NCBI GenBank assembly: GCA_027574665.1
Contig: CM050662.1
Span: 5,176,501-5,240,500 of the forward strand
DNA from: Rhynochetos jubatus
Taxonomy: Eukaryota; Chordata; Aves; Eurypygiformes; Rhynochetidae
Length of the DNA: 64,000 nucleotides
Direction: 5' to 3'
The notes under the pieces are model-generated. The model ran no database searches. It had not been told where the DNA came from and worked only from the letters and a program-made list of their open reading frames with translations. A program made the position numbers and the translations under genes. Shown here one piece after another: positions 40,781 to 52,120 of the stretch (positions are counted from its first letter, which is position 1; every line of letters begins with the position of its first letter).

Positions 40781-41124
40781 CCCCCCTTCCCAACCCTCCG
40801 TGGCTGGAGGGCACAGCCCGCCCTCTCACTATGGACTGCTGGAAACCTCTGCCCCAGGTACCTCCTCCCCTCCTTTCTCCACTGACTTTTTGGTGTCTGC
40901 CTGGCTGTGTCTCTCACATCCCACTCCTCTCTCTGCTGGTTCCCCAGCAGTTTTTTCCCTCTCTTAAATATGTTATCCCAGAGCAACATTACCACCCGTG
41001 CTGACCGGCTTGGCCTTGGCCTGAAGTGTGTCTGACTTGGAGCTGGGGAAGCTTCTGGCAGCTTCTCACAGGAGCCACCCCTGCAGCCCCCCGCTACCAA
41101 CCCCCCCACAACACGAACCCCACA

Positions 41125-43241
41125 CTAAGCTGAGCTCTGCAGAAGATATGAAAGTACAGTCCCCGCAGCTCAGCAGGTCACAGCCACCCCCCTCGCAGGC
41201 TCCCAGGCCCCACAGCAATGGCACCACCACGGCCCTGGGCAGTTCCCAGCAGCTCAAAGCAGGCTCAGGCTGGGCGGCTGACCCTGTGCGTGCTGCTTAA
41301 ACCACAGCACTGTGCAGCAGCAGGAGTCACAAGGATGCATCCACAAGGCTGCCACAGGTGACTTACAGAGAGAGAATAAAAAAAATAATAAATATTTATC
41401 ACTTGACTCAGGAAAAGGTGTTCACTGTCCATTTATATTTAAAGGGTGTAAATATCAAGGAGGCAGAGGAACTGTTGCGAAGGTTTACAGAGCATAACTA
41501 AAGATAATGGGATGAAAGTGCCAAAGGCAAGTGCAGGTCTGACCCTGTTTTCATATACAGGCGAGACTTCCACTTAGACCCCCAGAATGTCAGTGCTAGA
41601 GTACTCTGTACCCGAACTAACGAAGGTTTCCCGAAATACCCCCTGAAATCAGCACTCGCTGATGAAGGGCACCAACAACGCATTTCTCTGAGATCGTTTG
41701 CTCCCTGAGCGCGTTTTCAAAGGGCTGACTCATCTCTTCATGTCTTGTCCCCGTCCGTGCCGGGTGTACTTTGAAATATGGAAGTGTGCAGTGGAGACAC
41801 TCTCCTGCAGATGCCTGAACAGAAACCCAGGGAAATGGAAGACCTCATTCCCTGCAAAACGTACCAACACGCATCTCTACAGTGTGGGGAAATCTGAATG
41901 CGTTGTCTGATCTTTTCCAATACAAATCAGTAAATAACATGGGGACCCAATAACAGGGACGCCTGTTCTCTATGAACGTCAAATAACAAGTGTGCAAACA
42001 TGGTCAGCAAGCGTATTTTACACGTATTTTACACGTATTTTACAGAGGAACTGCAGCTGGGTGGACACCTGCAAGAAGACAGCAGAAAGGCAAAGGGATG
42101 TTGACCTCCAGGACCACTGAGGTAACTCTGTTTTCAGGCTCACGACACCCTACAAAGGGGAACTGCGCAATGTGATCTGTTCTCCTAGAAGTCGCCCTTA
42201 ACAAAGAAATGATCGCACTAAAAAACAAACTACAGCATTTATTCCATTCAAAACAGACAACAGAATCAGAAAGGTTCATGAGGACAAAGGTGAGAGGAAA
42301 GAAAAAGAACCGAATTTAACTTTGTCACGTCCAAACCCAAATTCATCAGGCTTTAGAGATCTGACAAACTTCCAACTGTTGTGTAACCCAGCACAATCAA
42401 GTCAGCACAGGAGAAGGAATCAGTGGGATTCTCCAGCTTCGCTTTTATGCCACACGGTTTTTCTTGGCGATAGATTTATTTTCAAACTCCTCCCACTCCC
42501 TCATGGACTGATTAATTCTTAACTAATTCAAAAGAAAATTCCATCTTCTCCTCCCAAAGCATTAGTTGGCCTCAACTCTTCAGAAGTGCTAATCACTTTC
42601 TGGTAGGCCAAGTGACATTCCGCAGTGTTGACTACATTATTAATGAGCTGTTAACTCAGTGAAAACATGCTTTTGGATTTGGTGAGGCAAAGTTTAGTAC
42701 TTCCACACACTGTGCTTATATTTAAGAGACGTATCAATGAACAAACTTTCTTGAAGCATGTAGATAAATGCATGAGGCTCATTAACACTTCTCAACTCAG
42801 ACCAAACACAACAAAACACAATCGCTTTGGGGCAACCATCCCTGAGATACACAGACAGACATCGAGAAGATCTAGAAGAGCCATACAGAATTAGGAAATC
42901 ATGTTTTGTCATGTTTTGCCTTCATAGGGGCAATTTATTCACCTACGAAACTGTTCATGGCTCTAACAAACAAGGAGAGATGAAATATCACAGGCCTATA
43001 TATAGAAAAATTGTGAAGGTCTGCACACTGCAGTAACAGAGGAAGATGGTTACAACAGGAAACCATGTACTGATGAGATACTGGAACGCACCAAAGACAA
43101 CATACTCTGGCCATGGAACAGGACAGATGTATCCGCTCTTAAGGCCCGTCTCTTTAAGAAGAGGAAAAATTTTAATGGATTGACTTGTGGATTTAAAATC
43201 AGTTGAGAGCGAGTAGTTGCCCAGGTGGCAACGACGACACC
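41125..43241. other. intron-like DNA, no gene recognised
   Basis: 41125-41300 is C-rich and may be a flank affected by the neighbouring LTR. 41330 onward is AT-rich, with the triple 11-mer at 42012. No coding exon seen. Confidence 0.55.
42012..42044 (+). repeat. three perfect copies of an 11-bp unit
   Basis: CGTATTTTACA occurs three times head to tail without a mismatch. A recent slippage product, no function evident. Confidence 0.9.
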
Positions 43242-43688
43242 ATGCTGGAGCGGCTCTTCACCTACTATGGCCCACAGGAAGGGGGCAAGAAAGGACACAA
43301 CCTGCTGCTCTCAAGTGACAAGCCCCGACACTTCCTCCTGGGCCACAGCTCAGGGACCAGCTGGGTGGAACACCACGCCACAGGCTGGCTCAACCAAGTC
43401 AAGTGCAACCCAGCCTCCCAAAACTCCTCTGTGCTGCTCCAGGAGCCGCAGGAGGTGGTGATCAGCAGCTTGTTTGCTGTCTACAGTGGGTCGGCACTGG
43501 TACTGTTGGGCTCAGTGGCAGGGCTGGAGGGGGCATCCCGGCTGGCCTGGCACCGGGCCACCAGCATGCACAGGACCTTCACCACCGGTGTGGCTGCCAT
43601 CAAAAAGAAATCCCTCTGCATCCAGATCAAGCTGCAAGTGGATGCCCTCATGGACAGCATCAAGTCGAAAGCAGGAAAAAGCAGCTGA
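43242..43688 (+). CDS. unrecognised intronless ORF, 148 codons; candidate retrocopy
   Basis: The ATG at 43242 (context GACACCATG, good Kozak -3) opens 148 codons ending in TGA at 43686-43688. Third positions are mostly G or C (CTG, GAG, GTG, ATC, AAG, CAC and TTC dominate), as in a real avian coding sequence. GC content drops sharply on both sides, at about 43205 and 43690. The protein has a polar N-terminal half ([17 protein letters not shown]...), one hydrophobic segment of about 20 residues near 75-95 ([20 protein letters not shown]) and a basic tail ([12 protein letters not shown]...[11 protein letters not shown]). I do not recognise the family. It is antisense to KCNIP4. No introns, poly-A tail or flanking duplications are visible. 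It may be an old retrocopy that kept its frame, a single-exon gene, or a long terminal exon. Confidence 0.45.
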   Translation: MLERLFTYYGPQEGGKKGHNLLLSSDKPRHFLLGHSSGTSWVEHHATGWLNQVKCNPASQNSSVLLQEPQEVVISSLFAVYSGSALVLLGSVAGLEGASRLAWHRATSMHRTFTTGVAAIKKKSLCIQIKLQVDALMDSIKSKAGKSS

Positions 43689-46600
43689 TGTTTTACATGC
43701 ATGAGTCTATCTGCAATTGAAGAATTTGCCTGTTGTCTGAGACTTCACAGACAGGCGGCCTTACAGCCACACTTCCCAGCCACAAGACACAACACTTTGC
43801 TCGATGTAAAATATTTGTCTTTTCACTGTCAAACATCTTCCCAATAGCAAAATACTGCATGTATTGAGAGCAAAGCGTTCCTGATCCAGACACCCACACC
43901 AGCTTGAGTGGCACGAGTGAATGTGTAGCTATGTTCAGCGTTTCCCAGTTGTACAGGAAACAACACAGTGACTGGGTGAGAAAGCAGATGGGCAGCAATC
44001 TGATAGTTTTCAAACATCACAGATACGTATCTGTCGGCTGTACGGGCGCTGCCACTGCTTTTCCATACAGGACGCAGTGGCACAGAAAACATTTTCTTAC
44101 ATACGCTGTTTTCCACCTTTTTTAGTAGCAATACTGTCACAAGATGTGTAGAAGGGTTTGCATTCTTACTACAGCTTAACATCATGGGAGAAAGTTGCAC
44201 CGGGAACACAGGTGCCCGTTGCATTCTCCTGAGAAGACTAGTAGTGATGCAGTGAACCAAATCTGTTTTACCCCAAAATAGGAAGCCTTTTTGTCCTCAG
44301 AAACTTTGGTGGAAGCCTCGTCCCCTCATGAATGGGACTAAAATTCTGTAAAATCTAAACTATGCTTGAGAAGGCCACCGATATTTGGAATTTTACATTG
44401 CCGCAAGCACCACAAAAAGTGCTTCAGAACAAAACAGATTTGTCTCTGGGTTTGGCAAGAGCTGAGCTGTGCTGCGTTCACGATGCGGCACGGCGTGTAC
44501 ATCTGTATGCTAAGAAGACATTATTTTAAAAGCCTGTGTACTCCTCAATATATAAATGACTACTGAGCGTTCAACTTCCACCTCAGGGAAGAAAATGTTT
44601 GAAGAACACGTGGCGAAATAAGGTTCCAATATGAAACTTCAATCTTTACATAAATTACTTAACAGAAATGTTAAGATGTACTCTGTCTTTCGGACACTTC
44701 TTCCCAGAACCATGCTGTGGGCTTCAGAAAAAGGTGAGTTATCCAGACACACTGAAGATGTCCACCAGCAGTAGAGAGAAACAAGAAATGCAAGGAGAAA
44801 TCTTTCGTCAGGATTTTTTTCTGACACAAGGGAGATGTTATGGAAAAGGAACACTGAGAACTAGCGTAAAAACAGTGCAAGACAAAAATCTCCAGAAAAC
44901 AATCCAAAAAGCCCTGTTTTTCTCCTCCACGGTCTGTTTCACAATAAATTTAAGCCATTTAACTCCAAAGCACTACACATCACTACTTCAGGTGGTAAGT
45001 CGTTTGGTTCCAGACAGCAGTTTTGTTTCAGGGGAGATAAGCTGCTTTCTCAGCTACTGGATTGCAGCAGAAGACTAAGAGCAGCCTGAGGTCTCCCCTG
45101 GGTTTTTACTAAAGCTGGTTAATTTGTATTTCAACTAATACATTTCCACTGCTGCTCCCGCAATGCCCGTGGCAGTGATACCGGTCCGGTTTCTCATCTA
45201 GAAAGGCTTCAGGGAGCTGACTGGCATTCCAAGGACCAGAATGGCTGAGGCTGCTCAGAGGAGATGTAAAGCACTCTGTTCTTCAGCATCTCCATCCTAT
45301 CGGTGCTTTCAAGTCCACAGCAGCCAAACATCTAAATGTGCCGTAGGAAAAGCATGAAATTCTGACTCCATGGCTAAAACTGAGCAAACAGCTCTATCAT
45401 TTCAACACAGAAGCCATATTTAATTTCATTCAAAACCAGAGAAGTCTTTATACACGAACATGAGTACAATCGGTCCCTAAGCCCAGGGATACTTGGAGAA
45501 CTACAGCAGAAGTGCAGTAAACAGAACTACAGCTAAACTACCACCGCTGCTTTACCCGTGCAGTACCACCGGGGTCCCAGAACAGCGAGATTTAAAGAAA
45601 AATAAGTATACTTTTAATCATACAACCTTTATTTTCTTCCCTTCCCAATCATACCAGCAATTTTCTTGGCAAAAGTGCCTAGCAAGCTCAATTAATCATT
45701 AAAAATACCTGTTAGGTCACATCACACTCAATGGGATGTCTTGCACTGCGCTGTGCCTTATCAAGCAGGCAAGACTGGAACTGAGGGCGCCCTTGCACCC
45801 TCTGCTAATCCCAGAATCCCTACCAAATACATTTAAGAATATGTTTCAAAATGTATTTTTAAATGTGTTACAGCTCTGCACTCCATTCCCCCAGGAACAG
45901 CACAAAGACCCCAACACGCAGAATGTTCTTTATAGATAAACATAGCCCAGCCTTGAGAAAGACAGATTGGAGGTTAAACATAAGAAATAAACTCACTCGT
46001 TTTTCATACTAAAATTGCAGATTTTAGAAAACAGCAGTAGGAACCCTCTCCAGCCCTTCTCGCTGAGGAAGTTCCTGGTTGCTTTGCCACCGGTGGTACC
46101 CCACTAACCCGCCGGATCAGCAGTCTAAGCACAAGCCTCTCCTTCCTGTGTCCCTCCAAGAGCCGTAGGTACTTGTTCCTCTTCTCTACCACAGCGGCTA
46201 CAAGGAGGCTTTCGACATCAACGTAAAGGTACAAATCACAGACTAAAGGCTGTCACAACAGATTTCAGGGTGCGGCACCACAACCAGCCCTCAGCACCAG
46301 CGGAGCTGGAGCAGATGCTTCCCCTAACAATTCCCTTTCCTATGAAGGACCCCCGCATGTACCTACTGCCCAACGCTCCCCATTGCGCTGCCTACCGAGG
46401 TCTAAATCGGCAGCGCAGTTGTCTGTAGGCACCGCACGAACGAGTTGTCGCTGAAGGTAACTGCCAGCCCTAGTCCTCTGGGGCTTGGAGTTCGTTTTGG
46501 TTTAAGGCAGAATGTTTTCCTTTGTATATTAGCATTAGCCTGCGGGCAACAAAGGAATACACCCCTCACAACTACCCCTTAGGCGAGGCTTACAGAAGGA

Positions 46601-49600
46601 GTGTATTTTTAAAAATGGAATTCTAAAGCCTGATGAGATCTACCACAGTGCTGAGTTCTGAGATAGGCTGGTGTAAACAACGGCGATACACGGACAGCAT
46701 TTTCAAAAGCACTCCTTTTTAACTTGCCTCCTAAACCCCTCAGCATCGTTTCCGCAGCCAAGGTAAGGACCACGTGACCTGAATATTAATTTTGACTTCA
46801 GTGGATCTGCACAAGGTTAGTTTTTGTATATTTCTTTAAATTGGTGCTTCTTTCCAAAATGCTGCTTATAACTTAGACTACATCAGGTAGGGGTTTTTTA
46901 AGGCTTTATTTTTGATTTGTCACCATTCATATACACAGCTAATAACTTTTTATCTGCTTACATCTACGAACCCTTGAAAGAGGCATTTATACATTTCAAA
47001 CAGAAATGCTGAAATACAAATCTGCTTTTTATAGCAATGAGACATGACGGATGGTGTTTTCACATCCAAACCTTCTTCCATTAATAGTTCCAGAGATCCT
47101 TAAAATATGAAAAATAGTACACAGCCTTGTTACACTACAGCATATTTATTCCACTGATAACGCGTCTGGTTCAAAGTGATGCTTATTGTTCTCGGAGGCA
47201 ACGTATAAATTGTTTAAGGAGTGTGGAGACTGCTCCTTGTGCAAAATTCCCCGAGCAAGGGGCGTTGTCTAAGGAATGTGGAGAGAGCATACAGCTGGGT
47301 ACCAAATGTACTAAAGGAGCTCAGCATGTCGCGTATGAAAAGGCACAGGAGTATCACATGTCATGACAGAGTCAATAGTACGCACGTGCATTAGAGGCTG
47401 ATCAACTGCTGCAGAGGAAAGGAATCTGCTCATCTGGGTTTTGGAAACCAAACTGATTCAAAAGCCAAAAATGGAATGTTGAAATCAAAAGGCTTGAAAG
47501 GGGTCAGACTTAAAAGTGTGACACTTCTGTGGTGAATTAGTTATCTTATACCAAGTGCAGGATGCAAGCTAAGGTATCCAACTGGCAGCCAGGAGCTGTT
47601 TAAAAGCGGATGTGAATGCATATTGAGGATTTATGTCTATTATGTCCAACAAGACAGGTGAGCATGACCAAAGCCATTGTAATCTTTCAGAAAAAAAATA
47701 TACAGCAGCAACTCCAAAACTTTAGGTCATTCAGAGACAGAAATATAGCGTATGTAAATCTAGCAGCACGTCTTGCTACCACCTCAAATCTCAGCTTCAC
47801 TCCAGAAGTGAGGCACTCACTAGCAGGGGAAAGTACTCCCTTGTTATTTCACCCTCAAAACGGTAGTGGTGATAGAGCTGTAAAGAACCTATGGCCGCTT
47901 TTCTCAGTTGATAAAAAAACATCCCAACATCAGTCAACAAAAGAGGAAAGGAAAGGAAAAAAGTCAAGCATAAAAAGTTTCCTAGCATTCATATAAAAAT
48001 CTGCTGGCTGATCTGCATAGTAACTGAAACAAGAAAACCTAATGCAAAAAATCCGGTGCAGAACTAATCAATGGATTTGAGGACAGTCAGTAGCTTTTAC
48101 AGTGTCCAGCTGAAATATGAAAAATCTGTATTTGGAAAGGGAACAATTTTAAGCTTCACAAATGTCTGCAAGAGAACGTGCCTTGTGTACCGTTTTCTGT
48201 ACGTGGGTCATCAGTATCTGCCTGCAATTAGCATGACAACAGCACTGATCTGAACAGATACCACACCATGGGCGTACAGGAATAGTGCAAAAAGGGGGTT
48301 GCTATTGGTACTGGTACATGAACAGGAATCGGAGGTTAGGACAACAGAATCCTTCAAGAAACCACAGTTTGATTTACACAGACGGCACTTCAAAAGAAAG
48401 CCAACACCAGAATTTGACAAGAAGTGGATTTAATTGTTCCTGAAAATAACGGGAGAAGAAAAGAGAGGAGGAAAAATTCACAGGAAAGAGTTTTACACTC
48501 TGACACAACAAACATGGCACCATCTCAGTGGAGTCTGCTCACTCCAATGCAAGGAAGCTTGCAAGGGTAAGAGGTTTCTTAGAGCCAGCAGGAGCTGTCA
48601 CAGAGCAAGGGTTGGGTAGGAAGCAAAGCATGCCAGTCCAATAGCAGTGACTTACAGCAAGATCCTATTGCCACGTGATTAATAAAAGATAATCAGTTCT
48701 GAACGATCCACAAAGTAAGCTTTTCAGTGTGTCACCTGTTAACTTGGTCAAGAGGAGACACTGAGTTTTTTATGTCTGTGAACCTACCGTAACTACAGAA
48801 CCCATTTAAATGACCAATGAAAAAATATTATAAAAAGCTGAATTACCCCTTAGAGTATCAGTAATGTGAATATTTCGTATCATCTCCACCCCATCTTGGT
48901 TTAAGGATGAACCACTGAAGCAGCAGCCTGCATAATAATCCCCAGTACCACGTCCTTGTTCTGTGGCGCTCACAGCTGACACAAACAGAAAGATGGCACT
49001 GTGCCTGCACGGCCGTATCAATCTCCAATTATGTCATCCAGTACATTTTAATTTAAAGCATTAGAGCTCAAAACCAAAGATAACGCTCTGACCTTGTCAA
49101 CAGGCTGGGACAGCTTGAAGAGGGCTTACTTTGTGCACTTACATTCCCAAACCACACAGTTCAAACAGACCAATCCAAACTTACCTGCAAGAAAACAGAA
49201 TACAAATTTTGGGTTACAGCTTCAAACTTAGCAAAAATCTGTCACCGAGAAGTGAAAATAAATAATGGATCCCTGAAAAATTTAACAGTACTTAGAGTTA
49301 AAATAACTTTTTGCGGTAGAATGAATTATTTATTTGGCTCTACTCTTTTTCTTAGCCCTTAAATAATTAAGATCGCCTTTTTCATCCGGATAATTTAATT
49401 ACAAAAGGTTGCATTGCCAAAGGGCAAAACATAATATCTGTTGACTTTCTTCTTATTACAAAGTACTGTTTTGTCTGTGCATAGAGCCTAGCCCCCACCC
49501 CCGCCTTCCCTTCCCCTGCTGCCTCACAGCCCAACAGGGTATTTCGGCACTGCTTGAAACAACACGACGCGTGCAAGGCTGAGCAGATGAGGAAAGATGG

Positions 49601-49964
49601 GCTTTGTACATTTCTCACTGAGCTCTGACACAGAAGAAGGGTAATGAGCCACCAGCCACGGGGTGACCCACTATCCCTACAATGGAAGCAAGTGCTCAGA
49701 CCCCAGAGTACCGAGCGGAGTCAGCTGAGCTTTCATAGCAGGGATCTTGCATCAGCCTCCTGGCAGAGGTCTTTACAGAAGGGGACCTGGGTGAAAATGT
49801 TTGAGAGAAACAGTTCTTCCGTTTGCCACAGCACAGTAAAATTGTTAATGGTGATTTAAAAGGCATCGTGAGAGGGGCCACGATGGCTGGCAGGCTGCCA
49901 CTTCCAACCCAAAGCGCTCCGTGTACTATATCCCACCCCAGGTTTCACAGGTTTCTACCCCGGC
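43689..49964. other. intron-like DNA, no gene recognised
   Basis: AT-rich and unique-looking, with a GC-richer patch at 46030-46480. Open frames up to 143 aa occur on both strands with no codon bias or recognisable motif. Confidence 0.55.
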
Positions 49965-50143
49965 TGGCTGCCCAATGCATTGATACAATGGTTAAGTCCC
50001 CATCCCTGGAGGGATTTGAGACGTGTAGGTGAGGTGCTCAGGGCCACGGTTTAGTGGAGGCCTTGGCAGTGCTGGGTTAACAGCTGGAGTTGACAGTCTT
50101 GAAGGTCTTTTCCAACCTACACGCTCCTGTGACTCTCTATGAC
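49965..50143 (+). mobile_element. CR1 LINE 3' UTR fragment
   Basis: The plus strand reads TGGCTGCCCAATGCATTG, CCCCATCCCTGGAGGGATTT, GAGACGTGTAGGTGAGGTGC, GTTTAGTGGAGGCCTTGGC, TGCTGGGTTAACAGCTGGA and AAGGTCTTTTCCAACCTA, then a decayed GTGACTCTCTATGAC tail. This is the CR1 3' UTR in order. About 180 bp remain, severely 5'-truncated and older than the copy at 28571. Confidence 0.88.
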
Positions 50144-51525
50144 CTAGACACCAAAGCACAGCGTGCTCCTTCACAAATCCCAAGGACGGGAACATCACAG
50201 ACGGCTCTCCCACACGTGGGGTATCCACCCCCTGCACACCACAGCCCCAGGGGCTGCAGTCAGCGTTCTCTAGCACAAGTGACGCAGCACTTCTACTATG
50301 AAGAGAGCAACTTAACCCAACTGTTGGTGGAAATGTTGGCATAAACTGATGAGCAATCTACTAACAAAGATAAGTCTGCAGAAGCCCGTGTTGCCTGATA
50401 TTAGTTGGTCCACCTTCTCTTGAAAACACTGTTGCACATTATTGTCTTGCACACTTCCAGCTTATTTCTCCTTCATTAAATTCTGCAGGAATTATAAGAT
50501 TCAGCATGCTAACAAGTACACGGACTGGCTGCTGACATTATATAGGAGACAGTCTGTTGGTGATTTTGCTTATAATAACAAAAATAAATATTATCTGCCA
50601 TTTTCTGAAAAGGAGATTGTAAACATCATAACCTCAAGAAGAATTTAATGGCCTAACAAGTTTGTTCCCAAGTTCCTGCTGTGTATCTTCTCACCACTGC
50701 TTTCAGTGCACGTGTGTGGGGCCACATTCCGGTTGGCAGTTGCCACGCAATTCACATTTCTGTCTTAGCTTAACACAGAAAGCAACATCTGTGCAAGAAT
50801 CCACAAAGCAAAGGGTTTCTTGGAAAGTGGGGCAAGACCATAAGCGTATGCAAATCATTCCAGCAAAGGAGGAAACAGCTCTTTGAGAAGCAGGGTGAAG
50901 CAAACAAGAAAGATGGGTTTATACCCCTCTGCTAGAGAATCAAGAAATAAAAGAAGTGAAAAAAATAAGGTACAGTAATTTCAGGGTAAGCCTTCGATCT
51001 CCATTTGGTGATAACTCATTGTTTCACCCACCGTAAGGGCTGTAACCTTTACCTAAACACAGGAGATACACGCACATATGCACCCAGCAGGCTGCAAAAT
51101 AACCACCGCCATTCACTGCTGTACACAACCCGGGACCAGGGGGCTCTGCCAGCGTTGCCCAGACAAATACCGAGCAGTGACTACAGCACCGTAGGTGGAT
51201 GTAGGAGAGTGGATGCTCTTTTGCCCAGATGGACAATCAGTGCTGAACGTTATGGAAAAGGCCTTCTCCATCGGCTGATACTGAAAGTGAACTAAACCTG
51301 AGAGATAATTCAGACAGCACTGGGAATGCTGCCCTAACGTGACACATAACTTTCCTGATACTCAGGATATGTGGCCTTGGTTCAAGAGGCTTGGAAGGGC
51401 TTCAGATTAATAACAGATTTCTACATGATCAGCCAATCGAAATGTGTTTGTACTCTATCAGAAACATCTGGAACATTCACTCTCCCAGAAGCTGCCAAAT
51501 CCAGGTTATTCAAATGCTACACACT
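50144..51525. other. flank of the CpG island, no gene recognised
   Basis: Ordinary AT-rich sequence up to a sharp compositional change at about 51526. If the island is a minus-strand promoter, this would be the start of the first intron of that transcript. No exon was identified. Confidence 0.5.
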
Positions 51526-52120
51526 GCGCAGTCGCTCCCGGCCCCCGCGGTCCCGGCATCTGCAGCAGCTGGAAGGGGCCGGTGCCCACCCCGGTGTGTC
51601 GCCGGGCTGTGGCCGGGGCCCGCCACGTGCTTGTGCCGTGACTCTGGGTGCGCGCAGCCCGCCCGAACCGCCGCCAGCTCAGCCCCCGCCGCGGCACCGC
51701 CCTGAACCGAGGGGCCCCCTGAGGCCGTGGGCTCGGAGAGGGCGACAGGTAAAGGCAAAGAGCTGTGTCTTTTACCCGCTCCCACCATCAACCGAGTTTA
51801 ATTTATCCACCTCAAACTGCCACGGCTACGCCGCCGGTGCGGGCGGTACAGCCAAGGCACGGGGCCAAGGCGCCGCTCACCGCCGGCCGAGGGCGGGCGC
51901 GGGCAGCGCCGCTGCAGCTTCGGCTGCCCCAGCACCGAGCTGGGCAGGCAGCCGGGACGGAAGGAGGATGGTGCGAGCCCCACCTGCTGGCGCCGACGGA
52001 ACCGGCAGAGAGCGAAGGCAAAGAGCCGGCACCGCGCCGCGGGGCCGGGGCGGGGAAGAGGCGGAACCGGGGCGGAACCGGGGCGGGACTGGGCCGGGGC
52101 CGGGGCGGGGCTGCGGAGCT
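51526..52120. promoter_or_regulatory. CpG island with GC boxes (candidate promoter)
   Basis: Composition turns abruptly GC- and CpG-rich at about 51526 and stays so to the edge of the minisatellite. Repeated GGGGCGGG/CCGGGGCGG Sp1-type boxes cluster at 52048-52110. There is no TATA box, as usual for CpG promoters. A plus-strand donor-like CAG|GTAAAG occurs at 51746-51754 and a minus-strand CAG|GTGGGG near 51983, so either direction is open. If minus, it could drive an upstream KCNIP4 transcript about 20 kb before the KIS exon. No recognisable protein lies in it; frames of 60-160 aa are rich in A, G, P and R and reflect composition only. Confidence 0.65.

Larger units (their letters stand above)
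40035..41124 (-). mobile_element. LTR of an avian ERV family, minus orientation (about 1.09 kb)
   Basis: On the plus strand the element begins TGTCATTGTTTAGGCCCAGC, the reverse complement of the shared LTR 3' end (compare the ends at 11704 and 60604). It closes near ...GAACCCCACA at about 41124, so its own 5' end lies to the right. Recognisable parts, read on the minus strand from right to left, are a CATATTTAAGAG TATA box (40961-40972), a run of imperfect tandem repeats of about 45-60 bp built on GCTCCAGCGTGGG-like units (about 40438-40780), and an A/T-rich polyadenylation-like region near 40205-40230. This matches, from memory, a very common bird LTR. No clear target duplication is visible; the flanks TAAAT and CTAAG do not match, so the right edge is uncertain by several bases. 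Frames of up to 219 aa across it come from the stop-poor GC-rich repeat and are not host genes. Confidence 0.8.

Noticed and set aside
40310-41109. Overlapping frames of 142-219 aa on both strands
   Set aside because: They lie wholly inside the LTR and its internal GC-rich tandem repeats, with no retroviral or host protein motif.
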